In this document: piece by piece, positions 31,322 to 42,777 of the stretch | How the letters are laid out: each line of letters opens with the position of its first letter | Numbering within the stretch: the stretch's first letter is position 1 | Source: Diphasiastrum complanatum | Lineage: Eukaryota > Streptophyta > Lycopodiopsida > Lycopodiales > Lycopodiaceae | NCBI GenBank assembly: GCA_029204225.1 | Contig: CM055100.1 | Coordinates: 60,014,975 to 60,078,974 of the forward strand | Length of the DNA stretch: 64,000 nucleotides | Direction: 5' to 3' | Notes under the pieces: model-generated | Told to the model about the DNA's origin: nothing | Seen by the model: only the letters and a program-made list of their open reading frames with translations | Databases searched by the model: none | Program-made: the position numbers and the translations under genes

Positions 31322-33720
31322 GTGGGCCAGGGATAATAGAATAACTACAGAAAAAGTACGAATGCCCACAACCTGGGCCAAGTGGAGAATAAGTACATAT
31401 CAGCGAAAGTAAGTGTGAAGTGTCCGCTGAGTGGAGTGTATAGTGGGTCCTGATGGAGGCAAGTGGCGACTACATCTCAGCTTTTTCCGCGGTGGCACAT
31501 AGATAGGAATCTCATCATCAGAGTCATCAGCAGGTGCTCGAGTCCGAAAGAAGCCAATGAGAAGCAGCTGCTGCGAGTATAACCCCAGGTGATCTGGTAC
31601 AGGCAGATGAGACTGACGGAGAGTAATCATCTCACGAACAAGAAGTCTCAAGCAATGAGCATCAGGATAAGAGACAAAACTGCAAAGTGTATGTGGGCCA
31701 TCACGAAAGAGACAATAATACCTCCCCCGTATCTCATAATACAACGAACATCTGAGGAGGAAATGGGCTTCATCTTCCACCTCCTGCAACGAGCACAAGC
31801 GACATAGACGACGCTCCCGGGGGATATCTCATGCACGACCGGCCTCAATAGCAAGTTGATGAGAGGAAATGCGCAACTGCCCAAGACGATAGCGTAGGCC
31901 GTGTGATAGGGGCTGTGAGAGATAGAGCGGCAACAATGGCAAACCAGAAGGATCCAGAGAGAGGAAGTGTCTGGTAATAGCTCAGTCAAATGCGGGAAGG
32001 TGGGAGGGAGCTCCAAGTTTGCTGCATATATTCGACGGAAGCCAGCTTGGCCAGTCGCATACAATGGTCGAGATTCAGCCTCTGCCGTAACGAAGTTCTG
32101 GAGAATAGTGGCATACAACTTGGCCATGGTATGACCAATCATAATAGTGCGATAGTTGTGGACATTCATGGCATCCCTGCTTTAAGAATGGGGTGAAGGA
32201 GGTTGGTGGCCCAAGGTGAACTTGATGATATCCCGATCTGAGGTCTATTTTACTGAAAAACTTAGCCCCGTCGAGTTGATCAAACAACTCGTCTGCCCGA
32301 GGCATAGGGTACTTATTCTTAATTGTGACTTTATTGAGGGCTCTGTAATCTACGCAAGGACGCATAGACCCCTCTTTCTTTTTCACCAATAGGACTGGTG
32401 AGGCCCATGGTGAACTACTGGTTTGAATTTGGCCTTTCCCAAGATAATCTGTTAACTGCCTAGTTATTTCTTCATCCTCTGTTCGGCTGACCGGATACGG
32501 AGATTTAGACACAGGTGCTCTACCTGGTACTAGGTTTATTACATGATCTACCTCTCTACTAGGTGGCAAACCATGTGGTAAATCTTCAGGAAAAACATCT
32601 TTAAATTTAGACAATAAAGTTTCTAATTTACTGATTTTCTGCTGTATAGAACTGGAAATAGAAACTTCAGGAATAAACTGAAAGTCACATAAGAATACCT
32701 GATGGTCTTTGTCTCCGATTAGCTGACAGAGCTCTGAACTGCAGACCATAGGATTGTTGGGAACATCATGCTCCCCATGCAACTGGATCTCTCGGCCTTT
32801 ATGCTGAAAGCTGAGGGTGTTCTCCTGATAATTTGTGGAGAGAAGGTCCTAAATTGTAGAGCCAATCTCTCCCGAGAACAATGTCTGTGCGATCCAGGTG
32901 CATTATCTGAAAGTTTATTTCATCTTGGTACCCCTGAGTACCAAAATTCAAATTACTTACCATAGTTTCCCATATTTTCTTATCTTCACCCTTAGCTAAC
33001 GAAACTATGTACCTATGCTGACTAGGTACTTCTGGAAGTTTAAGCTTTTTAACCAGGGTGTAGTTGATGAAATTATGGGTTGCCCCATCATCAACCATAA
33101 CTCTTACTGACTGGTTACCAACTTTCCCATGCATACGTACTAGGTCATGCGGCCCAAAGCTGAAGGGTCTCGCTAGCATTGCAGAGGTCAGCTGGCAACA
33201 GTGTTCATGATCTTCATGATACACTTTGATCTCGGAAGCTGCCGAGTCACTAGGGAAACATACAGTCTGAACAAGATGAACTTGTTTTTTATCTTTCTTA
33301 TCTTTTTTAGTGAAAGGCCCCTTGGGACACTGTTTGACTGTGTGTCCCTTGCCCATACACACAAAGCACAAACGTTCTTGTTTGGCTTTCTCAAAATCAT
33401 CTGGTTTTAAGGGCTGTATGAGTGTATTTGGGTGCACGAGAAAAAGGTGGGGGTGAGAACTGTCGAGGCAAAGAAATAGTACCAAGGCTAAAGAAAAGGA
33501 AGGAATGATCAGAGAAAGTGGTAGGAGAGATATGAAAAACATGGATGAGTGAGATGGATGATGGTGATCCCATAAGGTAATCAACAACACTACGGCCGCC
33601 ACTGTGGGGATGGCAGCTGTATCTGCCCGAGTCAAGTTAAACCATTAAAAATGGCCAACTCATGAGCTTCTCCTAATTGCAATAAGTATTCGCCATAGGT
33701 GGTAATGGGGCCCAAAATGT
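31320..33720 (-). mobile_element. LINE copy C with a captured Ty3 segment
   Basis: On the - strand, from right to left: a LINE endonuclease piece (33440-33720, SVVDYLMGSP in a broken frame), a Ty3 zinc knuckle-protease-RT block (32215-33420), LINE RT (32050-32214, [21 protein letters not shown] to GQAGFRR), a deletion, and the LINE C-terminal finger (31400-32000, MCSLQEVEDEAHFLLRC). It ends against (GA)n. All pieces share one orientation. The Ty3 block has no LTRs and sits where about 0.7 kb of LINE between endonuclease and RT should be. A TTGTGGGC/GCCCACAA inverted repeat lies just inside the 3' end (about 31319-31372). Confidence 0.75.
32215..33420 (-). pseudogene. Ty3 zinc knuckle, protease and RT N-terminus without LTRs
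   Basis: The - strand reading has a CCHC knuckle (CFVCMGKGHTVKQC), a basic linker, and FGPHDLVRMHGKVGNQSVRVM. The protease active site VDDGATHNF has D-D-G where D-[TS]-G is usual. DRTDIVLGRDWL follows. After a break, a 235-codon frame gives [26 protein letters not shown] and [12 protein letters not shown] of RT. The block stops before the YLDD motif at the junction with LINE sequence. It resembles the family at 61457-62566 and 986-6148 rather than the one at 54177. Confidence 0.82.
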
Positions 33721-33765
33721 CCTCAAAAATCCTAGTAACACACAAGGCATCTCCATCAAGGGCAC

Positions 33766-33814
33766 GTACACCAGGAATTATTCCGATTCCCTTGTACAGG
33801 ACATGGACATAACA
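33766..33814 (-). repeat. Stub of the 3' LTR of element Y
   Basis: About 49 bp (CCAGGAATTATTCCGATTCC to GGACATGGACATAACA) match the end of the LTR at 39528. The rest of this LTR is missing or too diverged to see. Confidence 0.75.
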
Positions 33815-33842
33815 TTCTTCCCCCCTTGTACCACTTCTATCT

Positions 33843-35273
33843 CTAGAAGTGAAACCTAGGAAAATTCTTCTTTATGCTTTCGACCCGCTCCCACAAATCA
33901 TCATCCTCAGTCCGTCCCTTCCACTTGATCAAGCAATCAGAGATGGAACGATTTCTCAATTGTTTATCTCTGGTCCTGATTACTTTTTCAGGTTCCAAAG
34001 GAACACTAAGCGATAAGTCCTCCAAATGGGTAAGATCTTCCTCTGAACCAACTACGTCACCTTCATGTAAACTTAATTTTAGACGGCTTACATGAAACAC
34101 AGGGTGAGCTGTAGACTTGTTCTGAAGATCTAGTTCGTAAGCTAAAGAACTAATTTTCTTTATAATCCGAAACGGTCCACACTATCTCGTAGACGATTTA
34201 TAATGCTTCCCCATATGCATAGTCTTAGAATCCTTAGGTATTCTAAGATATACCCAGTCATCAACTTTAAAATCTCTGGGAGACCTCTTAAGATCGGCAT
34301 AGTGCTTAGCTCTATCCTGAGCACTCCGGATACAATCACGTGCCACTTGCAACATTTCACGCATATCATGCAAGAAATCCGCAACTTTCTGGATCTTAAC
34401 AGACTTTGTCTCCACATTTACCGGAGATCTAGGTTGAAAACCGTACATCAGCATAAACGGACTATAACTAGTAGCAGAATGTTTCCTACTGTTATAAGCA
34501 AACTCAATCAAAGGAACGTAATCCTCCCATTGAGATTGTCTGTGAGACACATATGTTCTCAACATATCCTCCATAGTCTGATTAGTTCTCTCAGTCTGGC
34601 CATCTGATTAAGGATGATCAGAAGAACTAAAACTAAGCGAGGTTTCAAGCTTATGGAACATAGCTGACCAAAAGTGACCTGAAAATTTAGGATCTCTATC
34701 ACTAACTATATCACTTGGTAGTGCATAAAGCCTAAATAATCTTTCCACAAAGATCTGGGCTAAATCCGAAGCTTTAGCAGTTGACTTGACTGGTATAAAA
34801 GTAGCTAACTTTGTCAACCTGTCTACCACAACCCAAATAGAATCATTTTGGCGTTGGGTCTTTGGAAGTCCCTCCACAAAATCCATAGATATACTTTCCC
34901 ATCGTTTCTGAGGGATATCTAGGGGACGTAACAACCCTCCAGTCTTTAAGCGTTCAGCTTTGGCTAACTGACAAGGTCTACATTTAACCACATAAGACTC
35001 GACAAATGGCTTGAGTTTCGGCCAATAAAACTCTCTTTTGACCAAGTCCAAGGTCTTGTGTATACCCGGATGACCTGCACAGGGAACGTCATGACACTCA
35101 TAAAGAATCCTATTCTTTAACTCATCATCCGTTGGTACACAAATTTTCCCATTCCGGAATAGTAACCCACCTCGGATAGAGAACTGTTCTGCTATCTTCT
35201 TATCTTTCCTAGGAACTTGAGACCCCTGTGAGTAAATCTCTATTCCATTCTCATTTTTTCCTGTCTCCACCAT
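33843..35273 (-). pseudogene. Ty3 element Y: integrase and chromodomain
   Basis: 34608-35273 holds the zinc-binding domain (CHDVPCAGHPGIHKTL...CRPCQLAKAERL) and the core: DSIWVVVDRLTKLATFIPV, DIVSDRDPKFSGHFW, SSSDHP. A stop at 34608, inside the D-x-DGQTE region, separates 34182-34574 (MEDMLRTYVSHRQSQWEDYV, FAYNSRKHSAT, YGFQPRSPVN). 33843-34100 is the C-terminus, with LKLSLHEGDVV and the chromodomain segment SDCLIKWKGRTEDDDLWE. All catalytic motifs are visible but spread over three frames. Function would be integration of element cDNA, with the chromodomain biasing target choice. Confidence 0.88.
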
Positions 35274-35530
35274 CTTCCTGATGGGACCAAAATGAGAATC
35301 CGATTCACACTTTCCTCTCAGCGAAAGATATAGATCAGTGGAAATCCGGGTGAATGAAAGTTCATTAAGTTCACCAATCCGACTAAGCGCATCCGCAACT
35401 TGATTAGAGCTGCCCTTGACATATCAAATCTCATGATCAAATTCCTGCATAAGCTCAGCCCAACGAGCTTGACGACCCCTCAGATCGTTCTGATTACAAA
35501 GGTACTTCAAAGGCTGGTGATCTGTATACA

Positions 35531-36588
35531 CTATAAACTGACTACCATAAAGGTAACAAGTTTTAAGTGCAGTATCACAACAAATAACTCCTCTTGAGTT
35601 GTATAACGCAACTGAGGCCCTGTGAGTTTCTTGCTTTCAAACGCTGCCGGCCTATCATCCTGTAGAAGAACTGCCCCAATCGCCGAATCACTTGCGTCAG
35701 TTCTCACGATGTAAGGTATATTAGGATTCGCGATCTGTAAGACAGGAGCTGAAACAACCATTTGCTTGAGTTTCTCAAAGCATTGGTTCAATTCATCATT
35801 CCACTCAATAGGCTCACTAGGTTGACCTCTCTTTTTCTTTTTGTTAACTCTGCCTTTAGTAAAATTATTTAAAGGTGCTGCCACTTTTGCATAATCTTCA
35901 ATTGACTTATGAAAGAAATCTGTAAAACCGAGAAAAGATTTAACTTCTCTAACCGTCTTCGGTATCGGCCACTCAAGCACTGTCTTGACCTTACTCTCGT
36001 CAGTCTCCAACCCACTACGATGATCTTATGACCGAGGTACAACAACTCATGCTTAAAGAATTCACATTTAGATTCCTTAGTATAAAGTTTCTCTCGCCTG
36101 AGAATATCTAAGACAGTCTTAAGATGACTCAAATGCTCCTTAAGTGTCCTCCTGTAGATGAGAATATCATCTAAGAATACAACCACAAACTTCCCAAGAT
36201 ATGGACGAAAAAGATCGTTCATCATCTGTTGGAACATAGCTGGTGCATTCGTCAACCCAAAAGGAAGCACGAGAAATTCATAATGACCGAATCTCGTCCA
36301 AAAACCAGTCTTTTGCACGTCATCCGGATGAATCCTGATCTGATGATATCCGGTTTTAAGATCTATCTTTGTGAAGTATTTAGCTCCACTTAATCGATAT
36401 ACTAGATCATCCATACGAGGCAAAGGATATTTATTTTTACTAGTTACTTTATTCAACTCCTTGTAGTCCACACACAACCTGAAGTCTCCATCTTTCTTCG
36501 ATTTAAGAAGAATAGGAGCACCCCAAGGCGACTTACTTGGCTGAATATGTCCCATCTTTAGGTAATTTTCAATTACGCTTACACTCAT
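35531..36588 (-). pseudogene. Ty3 element Y: RT and RNase H start
   Basis: 35869-36588 carries [68 protein letters not shown] and the active-site FLDDILIY, so the polymerase core looks intact. A frame change near 36000 leads to 35531-36010 ([18 protein letters not shown], then RNase H TDASDSAIGAVLLQDD). RNase H breaks off near 35531. About 250 bp of degraded sequence separate it from integrase. The apparent Met at 36588 is an artefact of the gag junction. Confidence 0.87.
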
Positions 36589-36929
36589 TCTGATAATCTG
36601 CAGGCAGACCTAGGATAAACTGCCACAGTTGCATCGAATGAGGGAACTTTATTCCATAAATCCATAAAATCTTGCAGGTACGAGTCCAAACTCCGAGTAC
36701 CCATTTTGCAATTCACAAATCTTTGGTAGAAATCTGAGTCGTCCACAACCACAAACGACTTTCTGAACAACTCCATAAACTCGTCCCATGTGGTAGGTTT
36801 AGGTTGCAGATCACACCACCACGACGAAGCTTTCCCACGGAAGAACAAAATAACACTCTCAATCTTTCTTTCTTCAGGAATTCCGTGTAGATTAAAATAA
36901 CCGGTCCACTTGGTTAACCAGTCATCCAC
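36585..36929 (-). pseudogene. Ty3 element Y: gag N-terminal part
   Basis: DDWLTKWTGYFNLHGIPEER and KIESVILFFRGKASSWWCDL correspond to the capsid region seen in the gag at 61457 (VSSWLNVWNKYF, ALVWWDDL). FMELFRKSFVVVDDSDFYQRF and SLDSYLQDFMDLWNKVPSF follow. At 36585 it jumps into RT. A stop lies a few codons upstream of the first Met. Confidence 0.8.
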
Positions 36930-39034
36930 AACTTAAGGTTTTTTTTCTTTCTTCTCCCTCGAAAAAGGTTCAGGCTGAGAGCCCAAATTCGGTGCAGATA
37001 AAGTTTTCACTTGATTCAACAGTACTTCCATTTGTTGATCCCTTAAAGTGTTCCTGTTGTTTATCTCATTAAGCGCTTGGCTTAACGATTGTCAAATTTG
37101 CAGATAGGTAGGCATTGGCACCTGACCATCAAGAGCTGCATTTGCATTATCATCTTCCATATAAAACACTCCCATCCCCAAATTAAAAACATTGCCCCCA
37201 GTGTGGGCTATAATAAGAAAACACATACTAGAATAATAGACAGAATTTGACGTAGATACTGTAAGACAAAAATTACAAAACACCAAATGCTTAATTAGTC
37301 GAGATCCAATCATCAACGAACAAGTGAAACGTTCAGAACCTTCGTAATTGGCCGATATTACTCAGCAAGGTCTTTCACTCAATTAAGCCAAAAATTTCGC
37401 AAAATCAATATCAGACTGATTAAACAACAACTTTTAGGACCAAGTCTAAAAATTTACAAAACCCTAGAATTTTCGAAATCCGACCGAAATCGACCAATTG
37501 TGAAAATCGATTTAACAGAATCACAGGCACTGTCACATTTTGAATCATTTCGAAACATTCTACATGCAACTATCTTGACATGCACTGACTTTTTCGAAAA
37601 AACGAAAAAATTCTGTAAATAGCCTAGTTGCTAGGAAATCTACTTTTTGATCTAGAATTACCAAAAATAGCTACATGCAAGAAATCTACTGATCAAATCA
37701 TTGATTACGCATGCAACATGCTTCCAAGCATGCATACAGGTCTATCCATACATTTCCATCAACAGAAAAGCACTACACTGAATTACAAGCATGCATGCAT
37801 CAAAACAATTCCAAAATTTTGCAAATTTTAGTTCAAAAATTGCCAAACTTCAGACGGCCATAACTTTCTCTACAAGACACCAAATTGGTCGTTGTAAGCA
37901 CACTACGGAGGGAGAGTGGGTCTACAAGGCACTTGTCACATCACCCTGCCACCTAGGCTTCACACGTGCGAGCAGTAAATGCACAAAAAACAGGTAAGAC
38001 GGCGAACTTTTGGAAGGAGGAATCATCAAAATTTGTATCCCAGCCCAATAAGCCTTGGATCAGAGGTTACAAGCTCTCTACTAAGGTTCATTAGAGAGGC
38101 ATAGAAGCTTCTAACAGGTCCAGCAAGCAATCATAAGCTCAGATCATGCAAAAAATGCATTTTTGGCCACTTTCAACAAGCAAAACTTCAATATGATGGT
38201 GTCTAATGCACATCTATCCAAATTGGATGCATGATGGCTTAAATTAAGGCAATCCATCATATCTTTAAGCTTGTAACAAGAGCCAACAGGTTCAAACCCC
38301 CAATTGAGAGGTATTCATGCTCAAAAATCATCAAAAATACACTAATTTTTGGTGTTTTGAGCTTCCTAATGGTGTCTAATACCAACCAAACTTCATGACA
38401 GCTCTGGAACAGCTTCATTAAATCTCTGAAAACGTTTATACCAATTCTCGGCTGAGAATTTTGAGATCTACCCCAAATTTAGTCCAAACAACATCAAAAA
38501 ACCTCATTTTTTGGACCAATTTTGTCCAATTTTGACCAAAATTTGTGGGGGAAATCCACAAATAAGTGCAATTTGATCCTAATCCCTGTAAATCCATTGC
38601 ATGCAAGCACTAAAAGTTGATTCTAGTCAAACATGGTTTTCATAGCCCATTTATGGTCCAAAAACCCCAATTTTCTGTCCAAAATCAGGACTATCAACTA
38701 ACATGCAATTATTAAATCCTGTCATTATTGACTGTAAAACAGCAAGTACAATTTGGAAAACGTACTACACCAGATCCTATGATCAATTTCATGCAAAAAC
38801 TATCAATTCTAGGTGAAAAATTCACTAAATCCATCAAAAAACCTATGATTTCCATCAAAATTCATGGAGCAAATCCACAATAATGATCTTTAGGCTGAAA
38901 GTACACCAAGGATCTGAGAAGCCACCTACTTGAAATTGAATTCCAACACCTGGAAGAATAAGCAAAGAGATACACCAAAAGAAATGCAAAATTCCAAGAT
39001 CCTCAAGCTCCACCTCCTGGTAGATGTGATCCAA
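36930..39034 (-). other. Long 5' leader of Ty3 element Y
   Basis: About 2.1 kb of AT-rich sequence between gag and the primer-binding site, with no coding motif. It contains a few TGCATGCAT-type palindromes around 37720-37800. I see no inserted element in it. Confidence 0.6.
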
Positions 39035-39046
39035 GCTTTGATACCA
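39035..39046 (-). promoter_or_regulatory. Primer-binding site of element Y
   Basis: On the - strand TGGTATCAAAGC, an initiator tRNA-Met-type site with one difference from TGGTATCAGAGC, directly inside the LTR. Confidence 0.8.
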
Positions 39047-39047
39047 C

Positions 39048-39528
39048 TATAACGATCGCCAAGTGAGGATCTTCAAGAATCCTGTCACATGCAATCCAAA
39101 AGGACACCTGTGGAGCATGAACCACCCAACCAATATGGAGAGGCTAGTCAATACCCTAACCAATCCACCCCCAAGCCACAGTGAAAAACACGAGAGGAGA
39201 AGAGAAACTGGCTCAAGAATCACAATTCACAATAGGAGGTTGGGCAAGTTTCCATAGGATATATCCTCTTCAAGAGAGAGAATATTCCCCCTAGGACTCC
39301 CATGCAACCTAAATTGAGCTATTAACCTCCTATTCTTGCATTTAAGCAGTCTTCACTATGCATGTGCTCCTATGTCCAGTTATAGGTCTGGGCCCTTATA
39401 TGATTATTAATTACTTGACACGACCACGTCCGGAATGACGTAGCATAATTAATAATCACATACAATTGGAGTGACCGGCTATCCACATCCGGAATTATTC
39501 CAATTCCCTTCAGGACATGGACATAACA
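39048..39528 (-). repeat. 5' LTR of element Y
   Basis: About 480 bp, from TATAACGATCG next to the primer-binding site to GGACATGGACATAACA. On the coding strand it starts TGTTATGTCC. The opposite end should mirror this as TG on the + strand and reads TA, probably mutated. Confidence 0.78.
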
Positions 39529-40536
39529 GGCAAGATAGGACTCCATTGCCTTTGTGGGAGTGTAGGGTTCTTGGATTGATGGGCAAAGAAGAAGAGGAAA
39601 AAGCAAATGAAGAAGAGGAAGGAGAGATAGGAATAGAGGAAGATAGAGCAGAAGGAGAAGAAGAAGAGGAGCATGAGGAAGAAGGTGGGGGAGATGAGGA
39701 TGAGGATGAAGAAAAGAATGAGACAGCAGGGGGGGCAGCGAGCTAGTAGGAGGCATGGAGGAAGACATCCTTCCCTTCAAAGTGCATTGTGAATTAACCA
39801 TAACAGGTGGTACAGATTCGACAATGGCCAATGGCTCCATGTAAGACCAAACAGTGGGTGTTGTTCTCTAGTTTGAACAAGAAAACCAATTTTTCTCTTA
39901 CAACATTGACTATAGATCCGTTTGAATGTGTTGGTGGTTGCTAATGAAGAAAGTGCTGGAGTAAGAAATGCGTGGACTGCCCTGTTGTTGGCTCTGAAAA
40001 AGAATAAGAAACCTGCCGCGAACTGCTCTTTTCCAGCGAATTTGCGTTCCTTAGGACCGTGAAGAATGGTTCCTTAATTGTTCCGTAACTTTTTCTTTCA
40101 GTTGCTAGATGCAATACCCACACGGTTTTAAATCAATGCCAATGATTTTAAATGAACGGGTTGCCAGATCAACGAATTTCAGTCTTCAGATGCCAACGAT
40201 TTCAGGTTGCCAGATCAACGAGTTGCTAGATGTGAATGTGAGAACAGGTTTCAATTGCGTACTCAATCGCTTGCCTTGAGGTAGATTTGAGGGAGGCAAA
40301 TCTGAGACACGGGAAACTAGTGGAATTCCTGTTGCCTGAGAAGCAGATAGAACAGCTTGTCCAGGCGATGAAACAGAGTGGACGGGCAGCACTGCTTGTT
40401 GCCTACGCAAGTCCTATCTGCTCAACTAACTGCACAAGCAGCTTCGATGCCTGCACATGAGGGAAGAGCTCCCCCCACTAGTAGCTTTTCTTCCCTTTTG
40501 TCGTGGAGTAGTGAGGGATTTGGAGCAACTGATCGC

Positions 40537-40540
<4 letters not shown>
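39529..40540. other. Intron sequence, partly purine-rich
   Basis: 39560-39760 is GA-rich on the + strand (GAAGAAGAGG-type repeats). The rest is AT-rich with no gene recognised. Short repeated words (CAGATCAACGA, TTGCCAGATC) occur around 40160-40230. Confidence 0.55.
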
Positions 40541-40591
<51 letters not shown>

Positions 40592-42015
40592 TTCATATTA
40601 ACGTCAATGACACCCGTGGGTGTATAAGACAAGTACATGATGTCAAGTAAAGGAGCATTGTTCGAATATGGACTTATTAGCTCAATAACAACTATAAATT
40701 AAAGCTCAAACTCTCTAACTGAGTACAACAAATGCCCACAACCCGGGCCAGGTAAAATAATTGTAATTGTAAAGAAAGGAATAACTATGCCACCGGCTCC
40801 AGATGGATCTGGAGGCTTCCTGGTGTGGATGTATACGTAGTGGTCATGTACATCACATGGCTCTATCATGGTGTGGCTGAATGCGAGCCCCTGGTGAGGA
40901 TCTCAAGGCAGTACATGTGCACTTCCGCGGTGGTACAGGGATATCAATTTCATCATCGGAGGCATCGTCTGTAGATCTGGTCTAGAAGAAATCAGTGATC
41001 GCGGCAACTGTCTACTAACATCCAGTAATAAGCGCTCCTCCTGTGGCAGCAATGACTCTCTAAGTGTTAGCATCTCACGAATAAGCAAAGCAAGGCACCT
41101 AGCATCTGGATATGAGAAAAAGGTCCTGAGTTTGTGTGGGCCATCTCTATATAAAAAGTGATATCTCCCTCTAATCTCATAATAGATAGGGCATCTGAAA
41201 AGGAAATGTGACTCATCCCCAATCTCCCAGTCTCAATCATAAGCCTGTGTGACGATATCCGCAACTGACCTAATCTGTACCGTAGTCCAAAAGATAGCGG
41301 CTGAGATAAATATAATGGGAGTATCGGTAAACCAAACTCATCCAGCTGTAGAAAATGCTCCTGATAACAAACCAAGGTTGTAGGCATCCGTGATCAAGTA
41401 AGCCTCATGTAGACTCGGAAAGATAGGTACGAATATAAGAATGAGTGCCTCTAGGCAAGTCAGAGAAAGATAGCCCAAGGTGGTGAAAAAGTTGCTCTGT
41501 ATCCCCATACCATGAAACCTTAGCCTACTGAGAAGCAAGCATCTGGGAAGAAGTGAAAGCCTCTACAATGTATTTGTCTGGCTGCGTCTCACGTAGGGTC
41601 TGTATCCGCTGGATATATAGGATAGCCTGAAAGAAACCTCCAAGAAAAGAGGAGGAGAAGCAAACTCAGTACATAGGATATGATATGAGATACTGGGCTT
41701 AGCCCGTATCATCCTCCCGAGCATGAGCGATTGAATGCGCATGATAGCTGCCCAATCTCTAATAGAGAGGCTTGGGAACCAAACCTCAAAACCATACATC
41801 GCTGCTGAAGTTACCAAGGTGGAAAAATGTTTGCATCTTGTCTGTGGGTCATAAATATAATGCTTCGTACACCCTCTCTCCATCTGTACCAATGTTGCAT
41901 GTCCCTGTCGCACTCTCGCAAGTGCTGCCTGTCTAAAACTCACCAGTGGTCCCGAGAAAAGGACCCCAAGATGTGTATAGGATGCAACTACCTCCACTGG
42001 CTGTCCATCACAAGT

Positions 42016-42071
<56 letters not shown>
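40541..42071 (-). mobile_element. LINE copy D, 5'-truncated, (GA)n at both ends
   Basis: LINE sequence from about 40590 to 42017 on the - strand, flanked by GA tracts at 40541-40587 and 42018-42071. At its 3' side a perfect ACACCC/GGGTGT hairpin (40610-40623) precedes the tail, paralleling the ATGCC/GGCAT hairpins of copies A and B. It encodes the end of the RT/thumb (GQPVEVVASYTHLGVLF, RVRQGHATLVQMERG) and the C-terminal part (AYLRR-type helices, then MLIREMLTLRESLL). The 5' truncation point meets the second GA tract directly. Confidence 0.85.
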
Positions 42072-42073
<2 letters not shown>

Positions 42074-42777
42074 AAAAGATTTCACATAGTCCTTCTTGAC
42101 AAGTCAAGACCAAACCCTTTGAACCCTTTCATTTTATAGCATAACAGGTAAAAACAAAGCTGTATAAAGTCTTACAGTACAAGGTACCATAAAGCGAAAC
42201 AAGTTTGAGGATACTCAGCTGTTACCTGCCACCATCCCGATGTCTATCAACCATCATCACCACGAAAGTTAGCCTATCAACCCAAGCATCCTGTCTAGCT
42301 TACAAAGTCTTGTAGAACAATGCTTATAAAAGAACAAATCCGCCCAACATGCTATGACATGGTAGTTTCATTACCTGTTCTTGCTCCAAGTAGCTTTGCT
42401 ATAGTGTTACCCTTCCAAGAGCCTTGATAAGTCAAAAATGAGCTCTCCAAGCTGTCATAGGTCATAGTAGAGAGAGAGAGGACTAGAGAAAGTTCTAAGG
42501 CATGAGGAGAAGAGTGAAATTAGAGTTTTCCACTCTTCCTCTTATAGCAAATAGTGTCCACTTAGAGCACCAAGTACTCGAAAATGCCCACCGTTAGATC
42601 AAAACCCTAACAAGTGTATCAATCTTGACCACTCAAAGGAAACTTGGATAACAAGTCATAGTTAAATCTACAAAGGCCGCTTTTAACTTAGTGAAGCAAA
42701 GTTGTACAATAGTTAGTTTTTAATTTGAAGTTTGAATTTAATACTATTACTTTGTTGATAGTAGATAGCTATTAGCT
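42072..42777. other. Intron sequence without a recognised gene
   Basis: AT-rich stretch between LINE D and the second hAT. No motif was recognised. It may include the hAT 5' end. Confidence 0.55.

Larger units (their letters stand above)
33766..39528 (-). mobile_element. Ty3/gypsy chromovirus Y, internally deleted
   Basis: The 5' LTR is at about 39048-39528 and the primer-binding site at 39035-39046. A long leader follows to about 36930, then gag, RT, RNase H, integrase and chromodomain down to 33843. The 3' polypurine tract (complement of TTCTTCCCCCC, from 33815) and an LTR stub (33766-33814) end it. The stub is cut by LINE C sequence. Gag runs straight into RT at about 36585, so zinc knuckle and protease are deleted. 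It lies in the 19.4-kb MutS intron, opposite to the gene. Confidence 0.85.

Noticed and set aside
39471-39746. 91-codon Glu-rich open frame (+), and the matching Leu/Pro-rich one on the other strand
   Set aside because: Explained by a purine-rich low-complexity tract. No domain, start context or splice support.
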